Of a stretch of 64,000 nucleotides of DNA, positions 1 through 9,499 are shown in pieces. The position numbers and the translations under genes were made by a program. This DNA comes from Epichloe hybrida (lineage: Eukaryota > Ascomycota > Sordariomycetes > Hypocreales > Clavicipitaceae). Where the stretch lies: positions 3,906,001 through 3,970,000 of the forward strand of contig JAFEKR010000003.1 of the NCBI GenBank assembly GCA_019022495.1, read 5' to 3'. How positions within the stretch are numbered: position 1 is the first letter of the stretch; each line of letters begins with the position of its first letter. The notes below the pieces were generated by a model. It saw only the letters and a program-made list of their open reading frames with translations. It was not told the origin of the DNA and searched no databases.

Positions 1-257
1 AGTGTGCATCGATGAATGACGTGAAACTTGACTCTCCAAAACATCGATCGCCAATGAGCAGATTCACGACATACCGAGTTGGCATATTTGAGAGGGTCAA
101 ATGCTTCACAATTCTCTAACCGAATCGACAGCCCGAGAAAGGGCACACAAGATTATTTCTCCAATTGGTATATCAAGGTTGGAGTGGCTCATCCCGTCAC
201 CGCAAACTGAGCATCTTTGCTCCAACGTCAACATACCGCCCAACCGAAACTATCAAC

Positions 258-1715
258 ACGGTCGACTACAGTAAATGGGTAAATTTCGCCAGCTATACTG
301 CCTTCACCAAGCGCCAACTTGCTGGTGCTTGAGGACAAGTTGGAACTCAGCGATGACTCCGATATTGAAGTTCATCCCAATGTTGACAAGAGGTCATTCA
401 TCAGGGCAAAGCAGAATCAAATTCACGCAGAACGACACCAACGGAAGCTCCAGACCGAGGCACTGAAGTCCGAACGTATTGTCAGCGAGACACTCGCGCA
501 ACGTCTAGCCCCTTTAAGGTCCTCCATGAAATCACGCTCTGCGGAAGCTCGAACACAAAAAGCCAGGCGATGTTGCATTCCAGACAGCCATGGAGCTGGC
601 AGTGAGTAAAACTGACGACGATAATCCACCACCACAGCCAGAGGGCGTTTTCAACAATAGCCAGCACCCTCCAACCTACTCAAAAATGATCATGGGTATC
701 TTGGACGATGTGAATAAGAAACTTGATGACAGGAACATCGAGCGGGCGAAACGCTATGATGCTCTCTTGGCGGAGCTTAGCATACAACTTCAAAACATAC
801 AGGACCTGCAAAAGGACGTAATTAAAAAACTCAATGGTCTGCAAGAGGAGAATACTATGAAGATTACGAGCGAGAGCTACCATACTGGCTTTGACGGCTC
901 AAACATAAACAAGGCAACAGCGAACGAGAAATCAAGGGAAGCTCCAAAGCTAGAGCTACTGAATCCAAGCTATGACTTGCACAATGCAGCCGACTAAATA
1001 GGCTTAGCCATAACAGAGGGTTTGTCACAGGATGGTGACAAAGATCCTCGCGCGTCGCCTGCGGCTCTGGCATTCGCAAATATTCGGCATTCCGACTATC
1101 GAGCTAGTCATGCCTATATCTCTTCGCATCCGGAAATCCTTCAGGAGTCCGAGGCAGACGGCCTATCAATCGCGGCCGTTAATACAGCAGTCGCAAATAG
1201 AGACGGCGTGAGCGCGTGACAATAGGTACACCAGGCACTGCTGCTCCAATATTGCCGCGTGCTTGGGCGGGACGGCGTAACGACATTCTTGAAGCACATC
1301 GCCACGCCCGGACATCAGGCGCGCGAGGTCTTTGGAAAAAGACCTTGCCGAGAAGCTTCAGCGGATTCAAGAGCTAGCTGAGACGCAACGAGCTGCGCAG
1401 CGAAGCGAGGGCCATCTTCGAAGCGTCTCCGTCTGAGATGAAAGTGGCACTGGAGAGCGGGTCGATCAACAAGATCAATAAAGTGCTGGGCGCGATGGAT
1501 GTTGTCAAGGCTGAGAATTCGCTTGGCCTCCTCGGTGATGCAAGTTGATGCCTTTGCTCACATTGCCCTCGTGACGGATTTTACCAATATCCGATTTGAA
1601 ACAGGCAGATTGTTTAAACATCGAGAAAGAGGTTATCAACGCCACTACAGAGGAAGGGGAGAAGCGTTTGAAACATATACAAGAACCTACGACCGCAAAT
1701 GCAGAGGATACCTGA
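258..1715 (+). pseudogene. cdc37: Degenerate copy of the Hsp90 co-chaperone CDC37
   Basis: The translated pieces follow CDC37 from end to end. They include the VDYSKW start region, the ELSDDSDIEVHPNVDKRSFI block, a PPPQPEGVFN / HPPTYSKM stretch, YRASHAYISSHPEILQ, then VHQALLLQYCR, TPGHQAREV and a C-terminal INATTEEGEK. It is broken many times. The initiator codon is ACG (258-260) instead of ATG. There is a frameshift near 565-575, a TAA at 995-997, TGA and TAG at 1217-1225 where the family has W and Y, and another frameshift near 1335. The first intron (279-333, gtaaat...ttgag) is still present and a second probably lies near 1543-1607, so this is a DNA-level duplicate and not a retrocopy. 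CDC37 loads protein kinases onto Hsp90 and is normally essential, so a working copy should exist outside this window. Identification is strong; the exact lesions may vary by a base or two. Confidence 0.9.
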
Positions 1716-2293
1716 TCTAAGAACCGGAACGGCGAGCCCGGGAGCTATATTGCAATTTATTATAAGCTCTGTTTAAAAATATAGGATTGCTTAACACTAC
1801 CTACACCTAACTAAATCTCAAACAGCACCTCTAATAATATCTTAATTGAATGTATTCAGCTATTTTAAGAATCTAAGACATTGCTACCGTAAGCATCCAT
1901 TAGAAGAGCACGCAGAAATTCGTCACTCAAAATTTAATAGCTTTTAGCTTGCGTTGGCCAAGGAGGCAATCCTTCGAACTGGCCGCTGAAGAGGCAATGA
2001 TACAATTCGTTGTGACCCAAGTGGCGCCAATTAAACACCCTTATTACAGATAAATGTAGAGATTCACATGAAGCCTTACGTAGTCACTCGATAGTACATG
2101 AATCAAAAACCACCATTCGCGCGAGAATGGCTCATGCAAGTCAATTCATCTCTTCAAGTGCAGCTAAGAAACTGTGATTAATGTATGTCTCTTTGGCCGG
2201 CGGAATTTTTCATTCGCTAAATAGACTCATCGTCAACTTGCGAGGGAGCCTCCTTTAGTACATTATGTGCATTCCATACTACACCACGAAGAT
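1716..2293. other. AT-rich non-coding stretch
   Basis: This segment follows the CDC37 relic and has no open frame I can support. It is richer in A and T than the surrounding gene-bearing DNA. Repeat-induced mutation or old transposon sequence would look like this, but no terminal repeats or transposase fragments were seen. Confidence 0.4.
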
Positions 2294-2735
2294 CTACCAG
2301 TGCGGAGATCGATACACCGAAGAGTGCCTTGACTTCATGGAAATGCCATTCGCAAAGCGGAAATCTACATCGGCCTCATACTCCTCTAATTCCTCTATAG
2401 AAGTAAACTGGCCAGTAGACGCACGAAACGGCCAACGACCTGTAATAATGGTAAATAGGACAGACCTAAGGATGAACATGTCCCCGGCATTAGTCGGTTC
2501 CCAGACAGCATTCGGGTCATAAAAGCCAGAGTCGGGAAGTTTTCCACCAGAAAATCAGAGATCTTGGCAAGTTGATCCGCCAAAGTCGCATAGACACAAG
2601 TCAAGTGATACAGGCAGCGTGCCATATACGAGGAAGTTATCGGGTCTTAGGTCGCTATGTATAACCCCCTTACTGCGGATGAACACGATAGCTTCGATCG
2701 GCTGAATAAACCATCTACGGCGAAGGCTGAATGTA
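2294..2735 (-). pseudogene. Protein kinase fragment, disrupted
   Basis: On the minus strand a short kinase segment can be read: a helix-like RRRWFIQPIEA, the catalytic loop HSDLRPDNFL, a CDFGGSTC equivalent of the DFG segment, then SGFYDPNAVW and an ILRSVLFTIITGRWPF segment typical of subdomain IX. A TGA stop interrupts the frame between the CDFGGSTCQDL and KLPDSGFYD parts. No ATP-binding N-lobe (GxGxxG, VAxK) is visible upstream. It resembles the small fungus-specific kinase-like families expanded in filamentous ascomycetes, although the family cannot be named. It is probably a truncated and inactive relic. A short unannotated intron over the TGA is a less likely alternative. Confidence 0.7.
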
Positions 2736-2739
2736 ACAT

Positions 2740-3193
2740 GATAGATAATTGGAGTACACAGAGGCGACGTGGCAAGACAGAGGTTTTGAAAAATTAATCA
2801 GAGAAAGCCAATTGAGTGGTTAACTCATGCACGAAAGAGAGAGACGTCGAAGATGCCCCCCTGTAACACACGAATATGGCGAGTGGGGCAACGCACCACA
2901 CAGCCCCGCATCACATGGATGGGCATGTGGCCGGGATTTCTTCGGAAGAAGCGAAGCTTCACTGACACTCGGGCACAAGTGACCACTATTATCGCTGCGT
3001 GGTGTGGTGGAGACGATGAATCAATCGTTCGAAGACCAGCGACAAGTCGTACATGTAATTAATTGGTTACCTGGAATAAAAAGACAGTCTCTTGCCCCCG
3101 AAAATGTTGTCTTCCGTCACTCTATATACGCTCATCGCCTTTTTCACATGGCCAAGAAATACACGCAATGCAACAAACTCGCCAGCTTCAAAC
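2740..3193. other. Intergenic region 3' of the CRH gene
   Basis: No gene is supported here. The stretch separates the kinase relic from the stop codon of the minus-strand CRH gene and should include the 3' untranslated region of that gene. Confidence 0.4.
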
Positions 3194-4456
3194 CTAGCTG
3201 GAATGCCATGTTTTGAGGGCGAACGCAGCGACAACGGCAGCCAAGACGGCGCCGACAGCCTTGGCGTTGCGGCCCGCGGCGCCAGAAACCGGCGGGGTAG
3301 TAGTGGAAGTCGGCACGGTGCCAGCGGTGGTGTTGGTGTTGGTGGTGGTGGTGGTGTTCTGCATGAAAGTGGTCGTGGGTGCGGTTGTGGGTGCGGTTGT
3401 GGGTGCGGTTGTGGATGAGGAGGTGGCTGCCGAGGTGGACTGCGCCACAGTCGCCTCGCTTGTAGCAGCGTTGGTGGCGTTCCCGCTGTTCCCGCTGTTC
3501 CCGCTGCTTCCGTCGCCAAGCTTGACATGGATGCTGGACGCGCTTCCAGAACGGTCGCCGTAGACGTACTCCTCGACGTCCTTGCTCGTGGCGCCGTAGC
3601 CGCCGCTGTAGTCGGTGATCTTGATGGTCTTGAAGATGGCAAAGGAGGGACCGCTGGAGAAGTCGGCGATGCCGCCCGCCCACTTGATGGTGCCCGGGCT
3701 GTTGCCCTGGTACCCGGCGACCCAGGTGCCGAGCTTGACCTGCATGGGGCCCTGAGGGTATTTATAGTCGCCGATTTCCGCGCGCCTGACGGTGCGTTGC
3801 ACCTTGCCGTCGATGAGCCACTCGAGCTTGTCGGGGGTCCAGTCGAGAGCGTACGTGTGCATGGTCAAGATGTCGTCGACGGGGTGGAAGGCGCCCCGGT
3901 CGTAGGTGGTGGTGTCGCCCTTGTAGAAGTAGTTGGTCTGGATCTGCTTCGTGTCGGAGCCGACCGTCTCAAAGTCGATCTCGTCGAGGTCGTCCGACTG
4001 GAGCACGAGGCAGGAAATCACGCCCTTGCCAGGAGCAGCCTGCATTTCGACCTCGACGCGGCCGAAGAAGATGTAGTCGTGGCTGCGCAGGGTCGGCGCC
4101 TGGCCGGCCTTGCTCATCTCGAAGACGCCACCTCGCGACTCGTACTTGACTGGAGTCGTGCCCAAGGCCTCGAAGACATCGCATGGGCCCTTGGTGAAGT
4201 CGCAGGTGGCACTGTTTTTGCCAAAAGCAGGGTCAGGGGGGCAGTCTGGAGATCAAGGCCGATCAATTTTTCAATTTTTTTCGGTTAGCAAACTGTACAA
4301 CTCGTTACACAACTACACACGATGACGATGAAAAGGGTCGAGAAAGAAAGAGATGGCACCTTTTTTAAGGGGGTTGCAGTCGGTGGATGTTTGCGCAGAA
4401 ACGAGGGAAGAGGCGGCGATCGCCACGGCGACGGCCGGGATGAGATTGGAGAGCAT
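3194..4456 (-). CDS. CRH-type GH16 cell-wall transglycosylase, GPI-anchored
   Basis: Predicted exons are 4360-4456 and 3194-4245, giving 382 residues. The short first exon encodes a signal peptide (MLSNLIPAVAVAIAASSLVSA) and the start of the CNPLKKDCPPDPAFG motif typical of CRH proteins; the intron splits that motif in phase. The GH16 catalytic signature DEIDFE lies at about residues 120-125, followed by the WTPDKLEWLIDG substrate-binding region. The tail is rich in Ser/Thr, with a TTAP repeat, and ends in a hydrophobic GPI-attachment segment. CRH enzymes cross-link chitin to beta-1,6/1,3-glucan in the cell wall. The N-terminal part has no obvious chitin-binding domain beyond the short Cys-rich stretch. 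A TATATA element about 100 nt upstream of the ATG (4558-4565) may be the promoter box. The donor gtgcca is weak, but the phase and motif continuity support it. Confidence 0.9.
3358..3420 (-). repeat. 12-bp coding repeat (TTAP linker)
   Basis: A repeated GGGTGCGGTTGT unit (plus-strand sense), about three to four copies, encodes the TTAP repeat of the Ser/Thr-rich stalk of the CRH protein. It is a likely site of length variation between strains. Confidence 0.75.
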
Positions 4457-5479
4457 GATTACGTATACTCAAGTGAGTGCTGTCAAAGTAGGACACAGCA
4501 AGTGAGTGACGTGAAGTCTGTGGGCAATAGCAAAGAGGAGGGAAAGGCCATGAGATGATATATATGTGCCCGATGATACTCCCTCTCTCACCTCGACAAC
4601 CCAGCCGTCCAATCCTCGGCCCTTGTCGATACATGACGTCTTCATGGTCTTCTTTCTCGTTTGTTTTTCCCCAGTGGAATTGGTCCAGGGCTGCCATGAA
4701 TCCGTGACGGCCCTACACATTCTGAACATCCGGTGGAGACAAACAGACGGGACCCTCGTATCCCAAAGAACCAGCCGGTCAAAGTCGCAGTAGATTTCTC
4801 AATTGTGGCTTCATTTCAATTCAACCGACATTGAAAGTGGCGCCCAATGCATGCATGAATGAACACTTTTATCCGAGTCGTTCGTTGGTGCGACAACGGG
4901 ACGCCTTGGCCGAACGTACCGAGCCGTCAACCTGTTAAGTCCTGGCTGGGGGGTGCATTGTATGCATGTTCCTTCTTCGGCAGTGCATCGTGGCAGGGAT
5001 GTGACGTCTGGTCGTTTCTCTCTCTCATTGATACGACATCGAATCCACATATTCATGTATGTACATTCATCCTCCGTCCATACATAGCGTACGACAAACT
5101 CCAGCAGCTGCTAAAATGTCGAGAAAAGCCGTGGCGCAGCCTGTATCAAGACAGAGCCCATTGCTGTCTTCCATGATTGTCTCTTCATTGTGCTCTTTGC
5201 CAGCACAGTCTGCACCGTACGAGGCCCGGACGTGAAACGCAGAAGAAATCCCGATGCAATGAAAATAACCTGACCACAGTCCGCTACAATTCTTTAATTT
5301 GTCAGCAAATCAGCTCTTTGGGGTTTCCTAGTGGATGGTGGACGAATATAATACCGGTTTTCACTGCAGGATTCCAGTTATAGCTTTGCAAAGTCAGCAT
5401 CAAGAGAGCAGTGAGAGTGTGATGGAAGAGATTTCCAAGACTCACAATTCGGCCAATTCAAATTTATTGCTCTGCCTGT
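4457..5479. other. Promoter-side intergenic region of the CRH gene
   Basis: No coding region is supported. The first 150 bp upstream of the CRH ATG contain the TATATA element. The rest shows only short unrelated open frames without recognizable protein motifs. Confidence 0.4.
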
Positions 5480-5483
5480 CAAC

Positions 5484-5840
5484 AATACCCTAGCATGCAT
5501 CGCCAGAGACGAAGTGGTAGAAGTTATTGCGCGTCTTGATCATGTCGGCCCGCGTGGGCGATAGACCAGCCGGCTTGGGTGTCTGAGCTGGAATATCCAG
5601 GAACACCAGCACAGACAGATTAGTATTCAGCGAAGAGGCTACGGCATTCTGAGCCGACTGCCGGGTTCCATCGATAGAGATCGGACAAGGAAGATGTACT
5701 CCGTAATACCATGGCTATCGATGATGGCCTGACATGCCTCGCGGGGCCTTACCTTGTACAAGATCCTTATGGCTCCAGGCTGCCCGCGTTTATCGGCATC
5801 ACAGGCGCAGGGAAAGCTTCGGTATTCGCCCGGGCTAACT
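5484..5840 (-). pseudogene. Frameshifted relic of an unrecognised protein
   Basis: Two minus-strand frames read as one protein interrupted by a frameshift near 5680-5695. The upstream part reads SPGEYRSFPCACDADKRGQ, then AIRILYKVRPREACQAIIDS and HGITEYIFLVR. The downstream part reads ISIDGTRQSAQNAVASSLNT, NLSVLVFLDIPAQTPKPAGL, then TRADMIKTRNNFYHFVSGDA and C before a TAG stop. Amino acid composition and continuity look like real protein, but I do not recognise the family. No start codon is visible for the upstream piece. It may be the C-terminal third of a lost gene, or a gene whose frames are joined by an intron I could not find. Confidence 0.45.
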
Positions 5841-5867
5841 ATTATCCGCTTCTGTTTTATTTTTTTT

Positions 5868-5952
5868 AATTACTGACGATTTGACGGCTTGACTGACGAT
5901 TTGACTGATGAATTGACTGATGATTTGATTGACTGACTAACTGACGATTTGA
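5868..5952. repeat. TTTGACTGA-type degenerate tandem repeat
   Basis: Repeated units close to TTGACTGACGA / TTTGACTGATGA are arranged head to tail in AT-rich DNA. This is a simple low-complexity repeat with no coding potential. Confidence 0.7.
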
Positions 5953-6041
5953 ATATTATCTTTATTTATTTGAGCTTTTCTATTCCTTCCGGGGAGCCAG
6001 GATGAAAATTGTTCTATAGCCCTGCCGGGGGCGGAAAGTAA

Positions 6042-6175
6042 CCTTATATATATATATATATATTTATAGTTCTATAAATTTCTATGTAATTTGGCCAACA
6101 AAAATAGCTAGCGCGTCCCTTACGTATCCTATGCGACCGAATTACGCACGCGCCAAGTTTGCGCGTCTTCGTGGA
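6042..6175. repeat. AT dinucleotide tract and possible terminal-repeat remnant
   Basis: A (TA)n run at 6046-6062 is followed by AT-rich DNA and then a GC-rich patch with recurring GCGCGT pieces around 6110-6165. Its style (GCTAGCGCGTCCCTTACG) recalls subterminal sequence of fungal Tc1/mariner elements. Only one end is visible and no transposase was found, so this is a guess. Confidence 0.25.
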
Positions 6176-6184
6176 TCACACCCT

Positions 6185-6672
6185 TTAAACTGGGCTAGGC
6201 TTGGAGGTACCTGTAGGCTTGTCGATCTGTGCTGCTGAAGAAGAAACTTTTGTGGGAGGACGAAGAAGTCCAAAACGGACCTCGACGCAATACGAATGGC
6301 CAACCTTGAGACCACTACAGTCTGACTTGACACTGGGGTTCTGTACCAGAAAGGATGGATGCCAAAACCTCGTTAGTGATTATCCTTGGGGGTGAAAAAA
6401 AGGATTTGACAGCCGAAGAGGGGAGGGCTTTGTGTGTGTTTCCTTACCCATTTGATGAATTCATCATGCGAGACTGCCAACTTATCTAATAGGTGCCTGC
6501 AGTCTTGCGAACTGTCCATGACGGTCACGAAACCGGTGCAATCAGGCGCGATGTCAGGGGCCGTGGGAGCATCTTGCCGCCGAACTCTGGCTTCAGCATT
6601 TCCCACAATCTCGAGAGCGGCTGACGCCAGTTGGCCGCACACGCATGCAGCGATAAGTGATTTTGAGCGCAT
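6185..6672 (-). CDS. Small secreted single-LysM protein (LysM effector type)
   Basis: Predicted exons are 6448-6672 and 6185-6340, joined by a 107 nt canonical intron, giving 126 residues. Residues 1-19 look like a signal peptide, followed by a short pro-region with a VRR pair that could be a Kex2-type site. One LysM module spans about residues 45-98: CTGFVTVMDSSQDCRHLLDK, then LAVSHDEFIKW, and across the splice NPSVKSDCSGLKVGHSYCVE. The intron falls between W and NPSV, inside the most conserved part of the domain, so the protein is invisible in unspliced frames. The tail of about 30 residues is Ser/Pro/Lys-rich. LysM proteins bind chitin oligomers, and fungal secreted ones can shield hyphae or hide chitin from host receptors. 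Its job here is inferred from family only. Confidence 0.85.
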
Positions 6673-7585
6673 ATTGCCCAGGTGTGCCTTTGGCGGACGT
6701 ACAGGGAGAGAAGCAGGCGAAGTGTGTGTCCTGATTATTGCAAGTGCAAACCAATTCAGGCTCGTGAGTCGTCAGGTTGGGCGAGCTTCAAATATATACC
6801 GTGCGACTAAAAATTCTCACAAGATCTTCTGTTCCCTTCTCCGTGCCTCTCTTAACAGGGATCCAGGTTCATCATCAGTTATCATACTAGGGTTATTCCA
6901 CTCTTACTACTTGGGTCGCGACGCCTTGGCGCTCCAGTCGCAGAGTCTAACAGATCCACGACCTGTTGCAGAGATTTCAACGTGGACCCTCTATCAAGAA
7001 GAGAAAGATCCGCTTTCCCTGATGAACGCGTTATGCGAGAAGCGAGAAGTTATGATGGAAGTAGAGAAAAGCAAGGCAATCTGTGGTAAATCGAATCTCT
7101 ATTAATTAGTAAGTTGAAAAAAAAAAAAACTCAGTCCCTAGCTACGAGTCAATAAGCAATAGATAGATCGCAAGGTATCGATGGCAATGCGTTGCTGATC
7201 TTGGTGCTCACTGTTGAGAGACATGCAGGTTGCAGAGGGACAAGATCGATGACTGATTATTCTTCTTGGCTTCTAATCGAGTTTTCCAAGTTCGAGTTTG
7301 AAACTAAGCCTTGGCCGGGCCGAACTTCATCGCAATGGCGGACCGGATGTATACAATACCAGGTGCCAGTGGCCAGCTAACCATCGCAGTCTGAAGCCGT
7401 TCCAAGCGAGGGATTGACAAGCAAGAAGAGATCCATGGGCACAGAGCGCGAAGGCACGACCATCGCCAGGCCAGAGCGTAAAGCAGAAGTGGGACCTTGG
7501 CGATTACACGGACGGTTGAATTTGCGCCATTGCAACGGGATACATTTCTACCTTGGGTTAAATCCCCTTGACCACTGCACATTCC
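6673..7585. other. Intergenic region between LysM and SRPK genes
   Basis: No gene is supported. The stretch includes the promoter of the LysM gene and the 3' side of the kinase gene. A short A-run occurs near 7117-7130. Confidence 0.4.
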
Positions 7586-8910
7586 TCATCGAAACCAATC
7601 TTCGGCAAGAATTTCACTCGGCGCGGCTCTAAGAGACGGCTCGAACTTTAACATACGCGTAGTCAAATCGGCTATTCTCGCGATTTCTTCCTTCGTGAAC
7701 TCGGCTTGTTTGCCGTTATCGAAATAAACCTCTTCTAGCCATTTCTGGAGCCTATAATCTTCATCTCGTTGCGGCGTATTATTCTGCATTGATTGCCATT
7801 TGGCCTGCCACCTTGATGGCAGCTCGTCATCGGTGAGCTCAATCATTTGTGCGATAAGAATTGAGGGAGTCATCATAAGGACGTCGAAGGGAGGTTGCCC
7901 GGTTACGAGCTCAAAAATCTATGTCTGTTAGGTTTATCACTTCGATCATGATTTCATGGGTGCTTACCAGGCAGCCGGCACTCCATAGATCTACTCGACG
8001 ATCCAGTCGATCCCCAAAAACTATTTCTGGTGCCCGTACAGGCAATGGGGTATGCAGCGTGCTTGGCGCTCTGTCGCTGAAGAAAGCTTCCCCGAAGTCA
8101 ATGATCTTGACTGATGGACAAGACAGTAGAATGTCTCTCCGGAAGAATGCGGGCCGAACAATCTGAGTTGGCACATTGCATCCAAGAGGCTGACCATCTG
8201 ATCTCGTCACTACGCCCGTCTCGGGCTTTCCCAGCTTGGCAATGAAGTCTCTTTCGCCCAGATAATCCAGGTTGGGTGCAACTAGAGCGAGATTTCGAGC
8301 ATGTATATCTATAAGCGAGGTTACTATGATACGGACGCGCCTGAAGCGTGAAGGCCTTGCCTCCATGCCCGATATCGCTGGCCGCAAGAAAGTCGAGTCC
8401 TTGCAGCACCTGCTTAGCGAACAGTTTCGCAAGCTTGGCAGGGAGTCTATTATCTTGACAGTGTGCTTCAACAACGTCTGCGACGTTAGGTCCTACGAGT
8501 TCTAGCACCAGACAATTGTGGGAACCATTAGGGCCAACGAGAGTAAAATGGTCCAACATTTGATTCACATGAGACCACCCAGGATGATGTCTGGATAGAG
8601 CAGAGAGCGCTCGCAGGATGTTGAGCTCGCCGCTATCCTTGAGATCAGATATCGTGATCTTGACTGCAACGTAGCGGCCGCGCCTTAGACAGAATCAGAA
8701 AATGGCATTCCTTACGCTCTCTTGACAATGGGCATACTTCTGGTCCCTTGCGGCCCACGTGGTAGAATAGCTACCCCAGCCCAGCTTGTGGAGAATTTTG
8801 TATTGTCCGCTCTTCAGGAAATCACCTAATGCAAGGGGATGGTAACCACCTGGCTGATAGCGATATAGCGGCTCGGCATCAACATGACAATTGTATGTTT
8901 GTGCTGGCAT
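7586..8910 (-). CDS. SRPK-like serine/threonine protein kinase
   Basis: Predicted exons are 8738-8910, 8361-8683, 7968-8308 and 7586-7918, giving 389 residues with all phases matching. The N-terminal YQPGGYHPLALGD is the typical SRPK entry, followed by the glycine loop LGWGSYSTTW, the VAVK lysine, catalytic loop HGDIHARNL, metal-binding DFGEAF, RAPEIVFG and a subdomain IX segment VDLWSAGCLIFELVTG. SRPKs phosphorylate RS-rich splicing proteins; filamentous fungi carry many SRPK-like paralogs of unknown substrate, and this short one is of that kind. The intron between exons 2 and 3 uses a GC donor (GGAG/gcaagg) with an ATAG acceptor, because no GT donor keeps the HGDIHARN motif intact. It looks functional, unlike its neighbours. 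Confidence 0.85.
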
Positions 8911-9240
8911 CTGAGAGTGACAACGGCGGATTGAGTCGAGTTGATGGAAGCATTGTAGAGAAACAAGCGAGTAAATCCTAGTTGGGTTGGAAGGCGGCCT
9001 CAAAAAGAGTGCATGCATCAGGATTGCTGCGAGTCGGGATGGGTGTATCGCTTTTCAAGGGAGTTGTTCAGCACGAGTTAGTCCGTAGTTAAGGTTGACC
9101 CACCTTGGGCAATTCACCTCACCGCCCGCCGGATCAGGGTAGGAGCAGATCTGGTGTGCGAGAGCAAATCGCCAGATTGACGACCACGACTTGTCGCGTT
9201 AGGTCGGTAATGGTATGTTGCGCAGGCATCCTACGAGCGG
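8911..9240. other. Upstream region of the SRPK-like gene
   Basis: No gene is supported. An open frame continues in phase upstream of the chosen kinase start, but it lacks family similarity before the MPAQTYNCHVDAEPLYRYQP segment. Confidence 0.35.
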
Positions 9241-9244
9241 ACGC

Positions 9245-9470
9245 GCCAGCCCAAACATTGTTACAGTTGCTGCAACATGTAGTCTGCTGGGATCCGGCTG
9301 TGACCTGGCTACAGTTGGTCAGACCCGGGTTGAGGAAGAATAGGCTCGCCGCCGAAACAGAGTGGGCGAGGGCAATCTTGTCACAGGTGTCGCCATCTCG
9401 GCTTGTATATGTTTGGCCCCTGGCGCCATGAAGTCGGCTTGGTGTCGTTGATGCCCCTTGAACGAAGGCG
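9245..9470 (-). pseudogene. LysM-domain gene fragment
   Basis: The minus strand encodes one clear LysM module: TYTSRDGDTCDKIALAHSV, then SAASLFFLNPGLTNCSQVTA. The expected C-terminal LCVPxTC segment after it is garbled and the frame runs into unrelated residues. No signal peptide or start codon is visible upstream. It lies head-to-head with the GH18 chitinase relic at about 9500 onward. This matches the known habit of LysM effector genes sitting beside subgroup C chitinases in filamentous fungi. It is probably a decayed multi-LysM protein, reduced to one module. Confidence 0.65.
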
Positions 9471-9499
9471 GCTGCGGTACCGTTGGGCCATCTACGCCA

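Noticed and set aside
3527..4288. 253-codon plus-strand open frame
   Set aside because: It is a Val/Ala/Asp-rich shadow of the CRH gene on the opposite strand.
6042..6175. A complete mariner-type transposon
   Set aside because: Only a single terminal-like patch is seen; no partner repeat, target-site duplication or transposase fragment was found.
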